Part shown: positions 1 through 12,165 of the stretch, in pieces
How positions within the stretch are numbered: position 1 is the stretch's first letter
How the letters are laid out: each line of letters begins with the position of its first letter
Position numbers and translations under genes: made by a program
Notes under the pieces: model-generated
What the model was told of the DNA's origin: nothing
Seen by the model: the letters and a program-made list of their open reading frames with translations, nothing else
Database searches by the model: none
Assembly (NCBI GenBank): GCA_943704525.1
Contig: CALSCQ010001597.1
Span: 19,858 to 51,665, forward strand
DNA from: Pigoraptor vietnamica
Lineage: Eukaryota > Opisthokonta > Filasterea
Direction of reading: 5' to 3'
DNA length: 31,808 nt

Positions 1-28
1 CCCCCCCCCCCCCCCCCTCTCTCTCTCA
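1..28. repeat. Poly-C run followed by short TC repeat at contig start
   Basis: Seventeen C residues followed by a TC dinucleotide tract. It lies in what reads as the end of an intron, because a pyrimidine-rich stretch leads to an AG at 71-72. A matching G-run closes the other end of the window, so this is probably an assembly break at a homopolymer rather than a biological boundary. Confidence 0.8.
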
Positions 29-72
29 TTCATTCCTCAATTTCTCATTGAACTGTTACATTTTAACCACAG

Positions 73-730
73 GGACCGAGTCCTCCGCGAATTCGGAGGG
101 AATGCAGGCGTCACAAACCGTGTCCGTCAACGGAGGGCGCGCGGACATTGCCTGCCCCTTTCCGGAAGCGTCGGAGAGTGCCGAGCGGCTGATGGAGCGA
201 ATCAAGCGGAGGCGGCTCGCGAGTGGTGATGTCGTCCCAATTGCCCGCGGGGACTCGGGGTGCAAGCCGATGTCCGGGTGTTTAGAAGAGCCGCTGTGCG
301 CGACACAGGCGAGTGCAGTGAGGTACGTCTTTATCCTCTGCCCAAAGTTTAGCGCCGACATTCACCGTCTATTTGCTCTCGTGGCCACAGGGATCACGAC
401 CGACACTTCCCGGGATTCGACCCTCTGGAGGCGTTCGAGCGGGAACCCAGCGACATGGTGCTGGACGACGCGTGGGTGTCTGGCGAATTGGCGCGCAGCG
501 GCTATGACGAGCCGATGGCGTGGACCGAACTACCCCACGACGATGTCGGTTGGCAGGCGGCCCGACAGCACGCCGTCGGAATGCCATTTCCTGGCGAACT
601 TCAAGCAGACGCTCCTCCGGCCGACGACCCGTTCTTCTCGAGCGCGCCGTTTCACCCTTCGTCGACGTGGGTGCCGACCGCTATGGCCGAGCCGCAACGG
701 CCCAAAATGCTTCCCCACCGGATGTTCTGA
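73..730 (+). CDS. 3' part of an unrecognised protein gene (two exons visible)
   Basis: Two exons, 73-322 and 391-730, join across a 68-base GTACGT..CACAG intron in phase 2. The frame continues from ...QASAVR into DHDRHFPGFDPLEAF and ends at TGA 728-730, giving about 195 visible residues. I do not recognise the family. The protein is polar, has a basic patch (MERIKRRR) and carries short DPL and DPF motifs (FDPLEAF, DDPFFSS). Such motifs bind clathrin-adaptor appendages in other proteins, but two short matches prove nothing. A pyrimidine tract and AG at 71-72 suggest an upstream exon lost off the contig. Alternatively the protein starts at ATG 102, which has G at -3. The stop is only 56 bases from the stop of the convergent DDX51 gene. 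Confidence 0.55.
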
Positions 731-747
731 GAGGTGTGCGCACGCAG

Positions 748-776
748 ACGCACTTTATATACATGTTATTATATGG
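748..776. terminator. AT-rich shared 3' region between convergent genes
   Basis: The 56 bases separating the stops of the upstream gene (730) and DDX51 (787, minus) hold an AT-rich, nearly self-complementary stretch around ATATACATGTTATTATAT in otherwise GC-rich DNA. It is the only sequence available for 3'-end formation of both transcripts without running into the neighbour. No exact AATAAA is present, so the role is inferred from position and composition. Confidence 0.35.
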
Positions 777-786
777 AGCGATTCTC

Positions 787-3831
<3,045 letters not shown>

Positions 3832-3892
3832 ATCTCCGCTAGCGACACTGCGAACCCACTGAAGAAGGCGTTTTCAACACGTGCTGGCACAT

Positions 3893-3910
3893 TGTTACTG
3901 AACAGTAACA
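3893..3910. repeat. Perfect inverted repeat, 8-base arms, 2-base spacer
   Basis: TGTTACTG (3893-3900) and CAGTAACA (3903-3910) are exact reverse complements around AA. A two-base spacer is too short for a hairpin loop, so a dimeric protein-binding site is more likely than an RNA structure. It sits about 60 bases upstream of the DDX51 ATG. Confidence 0.6.
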
Positions 3911-3911
3911 C

Positions 3912-3962
3912 GCCTAATATATCTATACAAAGTATGCAGGAGAAAATATGCGCATATTAGGC
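3912..3962. repeat. Inverted repeat, 9-base arms GCCTAATAT / ATATTAGGC
   Basis: GCCTAATAT (3912-3920) recurs as its exact reverse complement at 3954-3962, with 33 bases between that themselves contain ATATGCGCAT. It begins one base after the 8-base inverted repeat, so the 70 bases at 3893-3962 form a compact palindrome-rich block upstream of DDX51. Confidence 0.55.
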
Positions 3963-4367
3963 ACATATGCTTCAGAAATTTCTATAATTGGTATCTGATT
4001 TGTACATCCGGGGTATCAATGTCACCTTGGTGACACAAGTGCCGCTGGTTGAACAAGCAACAAACTATTGTACTCTCCGCATCTTTTTCGTCGCGCGCTC
4101 CTCTTCGAAGCAGTCTCCTTTTTCCCCGCACCCGACCCCTGCGTTCGAGGGTTACCCGCTGTCTGTTCTAGTGTCTGTCGTTTTCTCGGGGTCGTTGCGT
4201 GTGGAAGGGGGGCCGAGCCCCGTTGCGCAGACGCCGTGATGACCACAAGCAACTGACGTTGCGCGGCAAACGCCACACGCCGACAAAGGCCTTTCTGCGC
4301 AGCTGCGTGTGCGGCGTGAGCGTTTAGCTTCTTGCGTGCACAAGCACTGTGGGCGACCGCAGACCCA

Positions 4368-7300
4368 ATGTCGACCGCGACGATGCCGGCTATTAAGAGT
4401 CGGCATCTCGCAACGAACGCTCACGAGGTGGACGAGGACGACGCGCAGACGATATCGTCCGACGAAATGCTCGAGTTTGTGCGGCGCATGGAAGCGGGGG
4501 CGATGCAGGCGGCGATTGATCTCATCAACGCCGGCTATCTCGACCCCATGGCCGAGGACGACGACCCCGTGACAGCGTACGACCGTCGCGTGATTGCGTC
4601 TATGAAGAACGTCAAGAACAACTCCACCTCAAGCAAGAGCTACGACCTCTTGCGGGACGTCGACGGAAACAGAATGTCCTCTACGCTGACCATACCGGCG
4701 CACATGGCGAAGGAGCTGCGGAGGGCAGGCTCGGCGCCCCCGTCGGCCAATCTCGATGACGACGAGGGCGACGAAACGGCCGTGGGCATGGCGGTCGCTT
4801 CGCAGAGGAAAGCGAGCGCAGACGAGGTGAGGGCCTTGCATCTGAAGGTCGAAGGGATGCAGGTGCTCCTCCAGGCGAAAGAGAAGGAGCTGACCGAGGC
4901 GCGAAAGGCGCTCGCCGACACGCGTTCCGAGATCGAGACGCTGAAAAAGGCCGAGGGGAACTCGCGCGCCTCAACGGCCAAGTCCGCGAAGGAAGTGACG
5001 CGGCTGAAGGGCGAACTGTCGTCGGCGAATGACAAGATCTCGACGCTTACGCAGCGCGTGGCGACGCTGGAGGCGGAGCTGACTAGTGGGCGCAAGCTAC
5101 TGGAATCCGAGAGAGCGAGCCACGAGGCTGCGAAGGACGAGCTGCGCCGGGCGAAGATTCGCCTGGAGGAGCAGGAGCAGCAGCTTTCGACAGCGCAGAA
5201 CAAGATTGGGTCGCTCACGCGTGCTCTGAACGACGCGCGGGAAGGTGGTGCCTCTGGCGGCCAGGCGAACGCGAGTGCGCCTCTTGATCGCGTGCCCTCA
5301 CGTCCCCCCGAAGAGGCGGCTGCAGGCGACAAGGGGTCGGCGCCGCCGCAGGCATCGGGTGGGCCCGTGCACCGCACGTCGTCGGTCTCGTTTGCGAACG
5401 ACTCGCGCGACGGCACGCAACACAACAGCTCGGTAACGGTCGCGCCTGTGCAAGAGGGCGGGCGGAAGTCGGTGTCGGCCCAGTCGACCACGTCCATACC
5501 GCCCATCGCAGAACCCAAAACGGAGCGCGTCAAATCGGCGGGGTCGGCGTCCGCCTCGTCCCGACCGGTCTCGGCGTTCACGAACGACACGTCCGGGTTT
5601 GGGTCGCCACCGCGGTCGAGCACGCCCATCCGGGGTCGCGCGGCGTCCCCTAACGGCCGCGCAGCCACCTCGGCGCATGGGTCGCGGCGTGAGGCGGAGC
5701 GTCAGCCGCCGGGAATCGTCGTGCTGACGGGCGGGCCGGAGCCCTGGTGCGACGACACGGGTCTTGTTATGCTGTGTGCGTTGCAGCGGATACTCGCCGC
5801 GCGCGTCGTGGCCGTCGTCACGGAGCCGGGTCGGATCGCGGCTGTGCGGCAGCTCCTTCACGACCTCGGATTCGCGCGCATCCCTGTGGGCTCCGAGGTG
5901 GGCTTTCCCGGGGTGGCCAGTCCTAGGGAAGGCACGGACGGCGACTCGATGCTGTACAAGACAATGGTGCGCGCGTCCGACAAAAGTCTCACGGTGGTCG
6001 CGTGCTGCGGCCTCGCCGTCGTGTCCGGGCTTGCCATGCGTGAGCGCGCCCTCTTCTCTGCGAAGATCGAGCGCGTGTTTTCGGTGTGCAACGTGCGCAT
6101 TGCTGGGGCGTCGTCGGGGTCCCCTTGCCTCGAACCGGACGGCCCCATGTACGGGATGGACGTCGCCGTGCAGGACCTCTACCGCACGCTGCAGGCGATG
6201 GGAATTCCGACGACGACGGTGCAGCCCGACACGCTCCACTCTGTCATGCTCCCGCGTCGTGTGTATGACACGATGGCGGACATTGGGCGCTGCGGAATCG
6301 GCGCGGCCATCCGCACAGGCCGCAAGAACCAGCTGTCGAGCCTCTATCGCATCGCGTGCGCGCGTCCGGAGTCCGCCGGGCGCGGCGCTGTGCCCTCTGG
6401 CATCGACCAAGAGTGGTTTCTCACGCGCTATTGCGCGGGTGGCGTCGCCGTGGGCGCGGGCTCTGCGTCGTCGGAGCGAGCGGCATCGGCGGCAGCCCGT
6501 AACGTGTGGAGGCACGTGACTGCCGTGGACGAGCCGGCCGCCATTGCGATTGTGGCGTCCATGCCTGAGCTGTGCCAGCGCTTCTTCAGTGCGCAAAAGT
6601 GCATCGTGAATGGCGTGACACACGAGGTGATCGGCGCCGCGGGTGCGGGAGATCCGCAAGCGCTGGTGACACACGGCGTGCTGAACGCGCGCGTGCTCGC
6701 CTCTTTCGTTGGCGAGACGCTGGTGACGGCGCTCAGCGACGGAGACAGCGGCGACACAACGGTGAGGGAGCGCCTCGCGGCGGCGAAGGAGTCGGTGATG
6801 CGCAACACGTTCCCCTCGGACGGCGACAAGGGCAAGCGGAAGAAGGGGAGCCCGAAGTACGAGACGGTGACGTTTGGGACGCGCGTTGTGTCATCGCCCG
6901 CCGCCCTTGAGGCCGCACATGGACAGGTGCGCTGCGTGTTTTGTGGGAGAATTGGAGCGTAATACGTCGCACTGTGTGCGTGTTGAGTGCACTTGTCGAC
7001 GATGCTCACTGTTGTCGATGTTACGCAGGCCGGGTGCGCGTGCTCTGTGTGCAAGGCCACGCGGCTGCCCGAGGCGCTTGCGACGCAGATTGAGCGAAGC
7101 AAGAACTGGGAAGCAACGAACGGACAGCACACGGGACGCATCAAGCTGGGCGATCGCGTGCAGCTCGACGGTGGACTTCTCGGTGAGTGTGTCGTTGCTG
7201 GGCGCCTCTGTCCCAGTGCATTCAATCGTACGCATGTTCTTTGGGCATCTCGAGCCACAACCTGCGTGGGTGCTAGCGGCTGACTCATGCGCCTCGCACG

Positions 7301-7384
7301 CAGGCTTTGTCAAGTACGTGGGCCGCGTGGACAGCGACTTCATTGACTATCAGACATACGTCGGCATCAAGCTGGACGACCCCG
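4368..7384 (+). CDS. Coiled coil + nucleoside-hydrolase-like domain + CAP-Gly protein (3' end missing)
   Basis: Exons 4368-6926, 7029-7182 and 7304-7384 give at least 931 residues. The first in-frame ATG is 4368; ATG 4383 has a better context. Residues ~150-295 form a long heptad-type coiled coil, and ~296-447 are a Ser/Ala/Pro-rich linker. Residues ~448-800 resemble inosine/uridine nucleoside hydrolases: [14 protein letters not shown] at the metal-binding loop, [28 protein letters not shown] and [15 protein letters not shown] at the C-terminal loop. Key residues differ: family DxDPGxDD is GPEPWCDD here, with only the last two Asp kept, and the family His-Asp-Pro is DEP, so catalysis is doubtful. 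From ~891, [21 protein letters not shown] and [10 protein letters not shown] are the first half of a CAP-Gly microtubule-binding domain. The coding sequence then enters a GTGAGT intron at 7385 that runs into a 26-G run, and no continuation is visible. Confidence 0.8.
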
Positions 7385-7409
7385 GTGAGTTTGTTGCTCC
7401 CATCGTCTT

Positions 7410-7435
7410 GGGGGGGGGGGGGGGGGGGGGGGGGG
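7410..7435. repeat. 26-base poly-G run where two convergent genes both break off
   Basis: Twenty-six G residues. The plus-strand CAP-Gly gene has just entered an intron, and the minus-strand ALIX gene has just finished its V domain. Both lack their expected 3' ends. Homopolymer length is unreliable, and this may be an unresolved gap or a false join. Confidence 0.85.
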
Positions 7436-7445
7436 CGGCACACAC

Positions 7446-10400
7446 CCAAGAAGCTCCTTCATCTCCGTTTTCCTCGCAAAGCAGAAGTCGGAGCACTTGT
7501 TCTGGAACTTGAGCAGCAGCTGTGCGAGGTCGCCGTAGAACTACGAGGACAAGCGAAGAGCCGTCAGAGAGGCATGCACGTTGCGACTCACGCACAAGAC
7601 CAACACGCGTGAAGAGGACGCACGGATGGAAGCACCCGGACGATCGCAGTTGCTGCGACAGTCGACAGCTTCCCCTTCCCCACCTTTCCTCCCTCGAGAA
7701 TGTTGCCCATAATCTCAACATAGGTATTGAAGGCGGCGTCGAGGCTCGCGATGAACGTCTCGCGGCGCGAACCCGCATCGCTCATGCGACGGCCGTTCAC
7801 AAACTTGTCGTTCGCAGCCTGCGAGTTGGCAATACGCAGTGAGCATAAACGTCGGTGAATCGTTGCATTGCCAGCACTGAGAGCTAGCCGCACATGTCGG
7901 CCGCAGGAGGCCAAGTAGGCACTCTCGTCAACGATGCGCACACACAGAAACACGAACGCACACGCAACGCACACTGAACAACACCAGTCATCACAAGGCC
8001 ACGCACCCGAATCGACTCCATGAGCACATCCTGGCGGCGCACCGAGTCCCCCGCCTTCTGCTGCAGCGGCGCATACTCGCGCAAGGCATCGTCAAAGAGT
8101 GCCTCCTGGTCAGCCCTATCAACGCCGATGAGGCGCGACTCTGCGCGAGGAGAGAACGCGCGCGTGAGCGACACTGGCAAACGGAAGCACGCAACACCAC
8201 TCGGGACCACCAGCGACCGCTCACCAATGTTGTCGCGGGCGCTCTTGTCGCGAATTTCCTTGTCGATGACCGCGCGCTCCTTGCGCAAGTCGTCGTACTC
8301 TTGCATGAGGCGCTTGAGGTCCGCAAACGACGCGTTGCCGGTGCTCCCGCCGGCCATGCCCTGAGGGATCGCGCTGCGAAGCTCATCCTGCACGAGACGC
8401 CCACGGCACAACGAGTGGTGAGAGGCGTGGAATGAAATGACAGAGACTGACGGCATCGAGGCTATTTCGAAATTGGCAACAACACACCCGCACACGCACA
8501 CGCACACTGCGGCCGACAGGCCGCACATTACATTCCGCATGTGTAGCCGCGATATTCCAACGCGATTTCCAACACACCTCCCCCTTGGCAAGCATCTCAA
8601 TCTTGTCGCGAATGCCCGCAATCTTCTGGCGCACGATGCCGTCCGACGTCCCCGCCTTCTCAAGAACCGTGCGGTACTTCTCGAGTTCCTCGCGCAGCTT
8701 GACCGTGAGCTCACGCGAGGGCGTGCGGCGCCAGTTGGCCTTGAACTGATCCCGCATGGCCTTGTCCTCGCTCTCCTCACCGTTCAGAATGCGCTCAGAC
8801 TGCAGCCGATGCAGACGTGGATGCGCGAGAAGATTAGCGCTTGCACTCTCCACGGCGCCGCGTCACAAACAATTTGCAAGAAACAAGTAAAGCAAGAAAC
8901 GAGCAAAGTGCACCAAAGACGCGCACGTTCGCAGGTCGCGACCCACCTCCGAGAGAATGTCGAGGTTTGCGGTGCGCGCCGACGTGACATTGTCGACCTT
9001 CTGCATGAGCCCCGCCATGCCGCCGTCGTCGCGGATGCGGCGCGATTTCTCGAGCACCTGCGGGGGCAGTCCCACGGGCTGCTCGATCGCCTCAATGGCC
9101 GCGGGGAGGTTCATCGACGCAAGAATCCTGCGTGCGTGTCGGAAGGGGAGGAAAGAAAGGAGCGAGATTGAGAAGGTAGATACAGCATGCCAGACAAGTC
9201 TGAGGCAAAGACCGCACAATAATGACACAACGACACACAAGAGGGAAGGACACGCACGTGTTGGCCATGGTTGTCGCCTCGTCGAGTCGCCGCGTGACGT
9301 CCTTGACGAGGGCGTCCTTGCGCTCCCTGTAAATCTCCGCACCCTGGTGTGCTTGGAACGGAACAAGCGCCTGGAACAGGTCGTGCGACGCGTCCGGCGC
9401 TGCGCTGGGGAACGCCGTCGCGTTCACCATCGTCACCTTGGCGAGCGTTGGCAGTTCCGCGGGCGTCGGCACGTGCTCGTGGTATATCACGTCGTTGTCC
9501 TTTGTCGCCTGCTGCAACATCCTACGCACGCGGTCGAGCGAGGCGGCCGCGTCCATTCCGGGCACCTTCGCCTTGGCCAGGTCGGCCAGCAGGGACTCTG
9601 CGGCGGTGAGGCGCGCAATTTCGAGGCCGAACTTCTCGCCGCCCTTCGCGTGGACGGCGTCGTGGATGTTCGCGAGCGCCTTGAGGTTCTGCGCGCGCGC
9701 GGCCATCCCGGGGATCCACGCCTTCTCCACCACCGCGTTCTTCGAATTGGTCGAGCGGAAGAGCGCGGCGGCCGACTCGTAGTAGTCGCCCGCCTGCGCG
9801 GCGAGCTTCGAGAGGGTGAGGTCCTTCATCTTGGCGAGGGCCGCCTTCAGGTACACGCACTCTTGCGCCTGCGCAAGCATCGCCGCCGAGAGCGCGGTGA
9901 GGAGATCGCGCGAAAAATCGGCCGAAGCCGGAAGGCCACCCTTGGAGACCACCTCGCCGAGGAACGCGAACGTCCCCGCCGCGGCCTGGTAGTACGACGC
10001 CGCCGTCTTGAGGCCATCGTCCGATGTCGTGCTCTGCGCAGAGAGAGACGGGAGTGTGAATAGCGTTTTCGAGCGCGTGTAACAGACGATAATACTCCCA
10101 CATACGTAGAACGCGGAGGTCATGCCGCAAACCGTCGCTGATAAGACATGAACACGTGCGGAAGGTTGCACACGGGAGGGATAGAATACGCACCTGCATG
10201 CTCGCGAGCTGCGACTGGAGGGCCCCAATGTTGAACAGGACGCATGCGCGCTCAAAATTGAGGCTGAAGCTCGAAATTTTCGGCGCGGAAGACGACGACG
10301 TGAAGAGACCGGCGCCAGACTTGGGGACGCCATAGACATCGTACCAAACGAAACTTATCCTACACAAATGTGAGTGAGTGAGTGAGTGTGAGTGTGCGTG

Positions 10401-11028
10401 TGTGTGTTTGCATGCGTGCGTGTGAGTACGAGTGTGTGCACTTAGAACACGTTGTCGCCACGGCGTCCCAGCCCACACAAGACACGCACCGTATCTGATT
10501 TTCATCGATGGGAAACTTTAGGCCAATATAGTGTATCACGCCATAATACCGCTCGAGCTGCGCGAGCGACGACTTGTGCTTCTCGGCGCTCCTGCAACCG
10601 AGAACAGAGGAGCGACAGATGATGTCAGCAAGACGCCGCCAGCAATTCCACGTGAATTGTCGAATATAACTGCCCTGTGTCGCATCCCCCAACATGGCAT
10701 TCAGAGTCACAGAAAAGGGAAACAATAGGGGCGCAGTGGTCACTTTCACTGTCTCTGCTTCCACAAACGCACCGCACAGACTGGCGGAGGCTGTCGAGCT
10801 GCGCGAGGCCGTCCGCAAACGTCGCGGCATCCTGCGCGCACTGAGCCGTGATGTAATTCTGCAGGGGACCGGTCCAATCGACCTGCATCGCAACTAAAGT
10901 AAGTGACATGCGACGGCGATCGGCCCACAAGTCACCTGGGCAAGTCGGGGCGTGGTGCAATTGTGAGTGCGGATGAAATAGCAGCACACCTTGTCGGTCG
11001 CCTTGAGTTCGACAGCGAGCAGGCTCAT
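7446..11028 (-). CDS. PDCD6IP: ALIX / PDCD6IP-type BRO1- and V-domain ESCRT protein, eleven exons, tail missing
   Basis: Minus-strand exons are 11028-10990, 10882-10773, 10591-10490, 10359-10194, 10033-9258, 9127-8947, 8799-8578, 8387-8225, 8140-8007, 7818-7684 and 7540-7446. Phases close throughout and give ~707 residues. The first exon encodes only [13 protein letters not shown]. The BRO1 domain spans ~1-390 ([59 protein letters not shown]). The V domain follows ([43 protein letters not shown]). ALIX links ESCRT-I and ESCRT-III in endosomal sorting, membrane repair and abscission. The usual ~150-residue Pro-rich tail is absent. The frame reaches VP and then a C-run that would read as polyproline, or an intron starts at GTGTGT 7445. 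The true end is therefore not in this sequence. Confidence 0.92.
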
Positions 11029-11034
11029 TTCTCA

Positions 11035-11212
11035 CTGCAACGCCATAAAAATAGCAGCGAAAACATAAGCCCAATTTGCGTCTCGCACACCCTTGCACAA
11101 TTGCACAGGCAGTCACAAGTGCTTTGGGTGGGGGTGGGGGGAGGGGGGAATGGTGGCAGCTGTTCCTCCTCGTGAAAAATAAAGTGCGCGTTTGTTGTGC
11201 CGCATGACTCAC
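11035..11212 (-). other. Possible 5'-UTR intron of ALIX
   Basis: On the minus strand a GTGAGT donor (from 11212) and a TTTTTATGGCGTTGCAG acceptor ending at 11035 flank 178 bases. The acceptor lies six bases before the ALIX ATG. The DNA upstream of the donor (11213 to ~11330) is open and GC-rich and could be a non-coding first exon. This is inferred from splice-site quality only. Confidence 0.4.
11126..11148 (+). other. Four-run G-tract, G-quadruplex candidate
   Basis: Four G-runs of 3, 5, 6 and 6 are separated by single bases T, T and A. Short loops of this kind are the most stable quadruplex arrangement known in vitro. The tract lies on the plus strand inside the proposed ALIX 5'-UTR intron, so it is C-rich in the transcript. 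Confidence 0.6.
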
Positions 11213-11610
11213 GCAGCGGTTTCCCCGCGAAGCTGCCGTCCACAGCGTTCAACAATGCGGGCGCTGCCAGCAGCAACGCCGCCGTTCCGCAGTGAGATTC
11301 GACCAATGACGCGCGGCTATATGGGATGAGGTTAATTGATGCCGCAAAAACCCGAAACAATTGTCATCGATAATGTCAGCGTTCGTCAAGCGCGTCCACT
11401 GCTGCCAGAAGTACAAAGAGTACACATGAACCTCAAAGCGCCCACTCGTACACTCCCGCACACCCCACCCTGACCCGGTCGTCAGTGCTGGAGTGAATCT
11501 GCTTGCGGGGTGTGTGCGTGTGTGTGTGTGTGCGCGCACTTTGGCTGACATTCCCTAATATGTACATGCCGTCCCGGACAGCCCAAAAAGGGTCATCTCA
11601 AACGGGAGAT

Positions 11611-11673
11611 CACGTGATGTACACGTGATATCACGTGATTGAATTCCTTTGCGTTCACGTGATCACACGTGAT
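11611..11673 (+). promoter_or_regulatory. Cluster of five CACGTGAT boxes
   Basis: CACGTG begins at 11611, 11622, 11632, 11656 and 11666, each time followed by AT. Start-to-start spacings are 11, 10, 24 and 10 bases, so most boxes fall on the same DNA face. CACGTG is the palindromic E-box/G-box bound by bHLH and bZIP dimers. The block lies ~345 bases upstream of the Hsp70 ATG-proximal promoter end (TATA at 12017) and ~580 bases upstream of the ALIX ATG. Confidence 0.75.
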
Positions 11674-11680
11674 ACAGATG

Positions 11681-11723
11681 GAAATTGCCAGAAGACACTG
11701 GCCTCACAAGGAACACGCGAGAA
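11681..11723 (+). promoter_or_regulatory. 10-base-periodic GAA array, possible step-type heat-shock element
   Basis: GAA begins at 11681, 11691, 11711 and 11721, on a strict 10-base register with one missing member at 11701. A second pair starts at 11775 and 11785. Heat-shock factor binds GAA units, and step-type elements in yeast place same-strand GAA triplets seven bases apart, as here. The downstream gene is an Hsp70, which supports the idea. GAA is a short word, so chance is not excluded. Confidence 0.4.
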
Positions 11724-11820
11724 ATTACAGATAATAAATGTTGTCCACGTTGTCCAAATAAAATTTATTACTATGAAACGCTATGAAAATATTGTCCAAA
11801 ATTAATGTGTCCAGCACGGA

Positions 11821-11839
11821 AATTCGCACCATGCGAATT
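11821..11839. repeat. Inverted repeat AATTCGC / GCGAATT
   Basis: Perfect 7-base arms around the five-base spacer ACCAT, in the Hsp70 upstream region. Each arm contains half of a GAA/TTC unit (TTC inward on the left, GAA on the right), so it could belong with the heat-shock-type signals. No other evidence supports this. Confidence 0.45.
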
Positions 11840-12016
11840 ATGGCTGATGACCTCACGCACATGGCACAAGCGCACATGGGCAATCAGCCCAATCAGCCAC
11901 GCACTCACACACGCACACACACACACACAGTTACTATTGTGTCGCACTCTCCCGCTCTCTCTGGTCGCTTCTCGTGCCTGCTACCGGGCCACACACGCAC
12001 ACTCCACCAGCGACAG

Positions 12017-12024
12017 TATAAAAG
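12017..12024 (+). promoter_or_regulatory. TATA box of Hsp70 gene
   Basis: TATAAAAG lies 149 bases before the Hsp70 ATG. Transcription would be expected ~25-30 bases further on, near 12045-12050, leaving a ~115-base CT-rich leader. This is the clearest core promoter in the window and fits a strongly inducible gene. Confidence 0.75.
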
Positions 12025-12165
12025 CACCCACGCTTTTTCTGAACGCATCCTCACGCAAACTTTACGTTACACGACAAGAGTGAACGAGCGGGTCTCTTCT
12101 CTCTCAGATAAGCTTTCTATCCCCCATCTTTCCTCGTTTCCACACAGACTTGCCCTACAGCAAAC

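Larger units (their letters stand above)
3832..4367. promoter_or_regulatory. Divergent promoter region, DDX51 / coiled-coil CAP-Gly gene
   Basis: A 536-base spacer between two divergent start codons. The DDX51-proximal half (3840-4060) is clearly more AT-rich than the flanking genes and contains two perfect inverted repeats, listed separately. A third, GTCACC-TT-GGTGAC, lies at 4021-4034. I see no convincing TATA box at a fixed distance from either start and no open frame that looks coding. Confidence 0.5.
11213..12165. promoter_or_regulatory. ALIX / Hsp70 divergent regulatory region
   Basis: About 950 non-coding bases. They contain a possible ALIX first exon, a TG/CA stretch near 11515-11535, the CACGTGAT cluster, a 10-base-periodic GAA array, an AATTCGC inverted repeat, a doubled CAATCAGCC at 11881-11899, a short CA repeat (11910-11930), a TATA box at 12017 and the CT-rich Hsp70 leader. 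Open frames here are short and repeat-laden, and I call none of them genes. Confidence 0.6.

Noticed and set aside
5298-6674. 458-codon frame antisense to the nucleoside-hydrolase-like gene
   Set aside because: Arg/His-rich shadow of a real gene; no recognisable domain.
11249-11551. 100-codon minus-strand frame with an ATG upstream of ALIX
   Set aside because: It begins in a TG/CA repeat and has no family resemblance. The region is better explained as ALIX leader and promoter.
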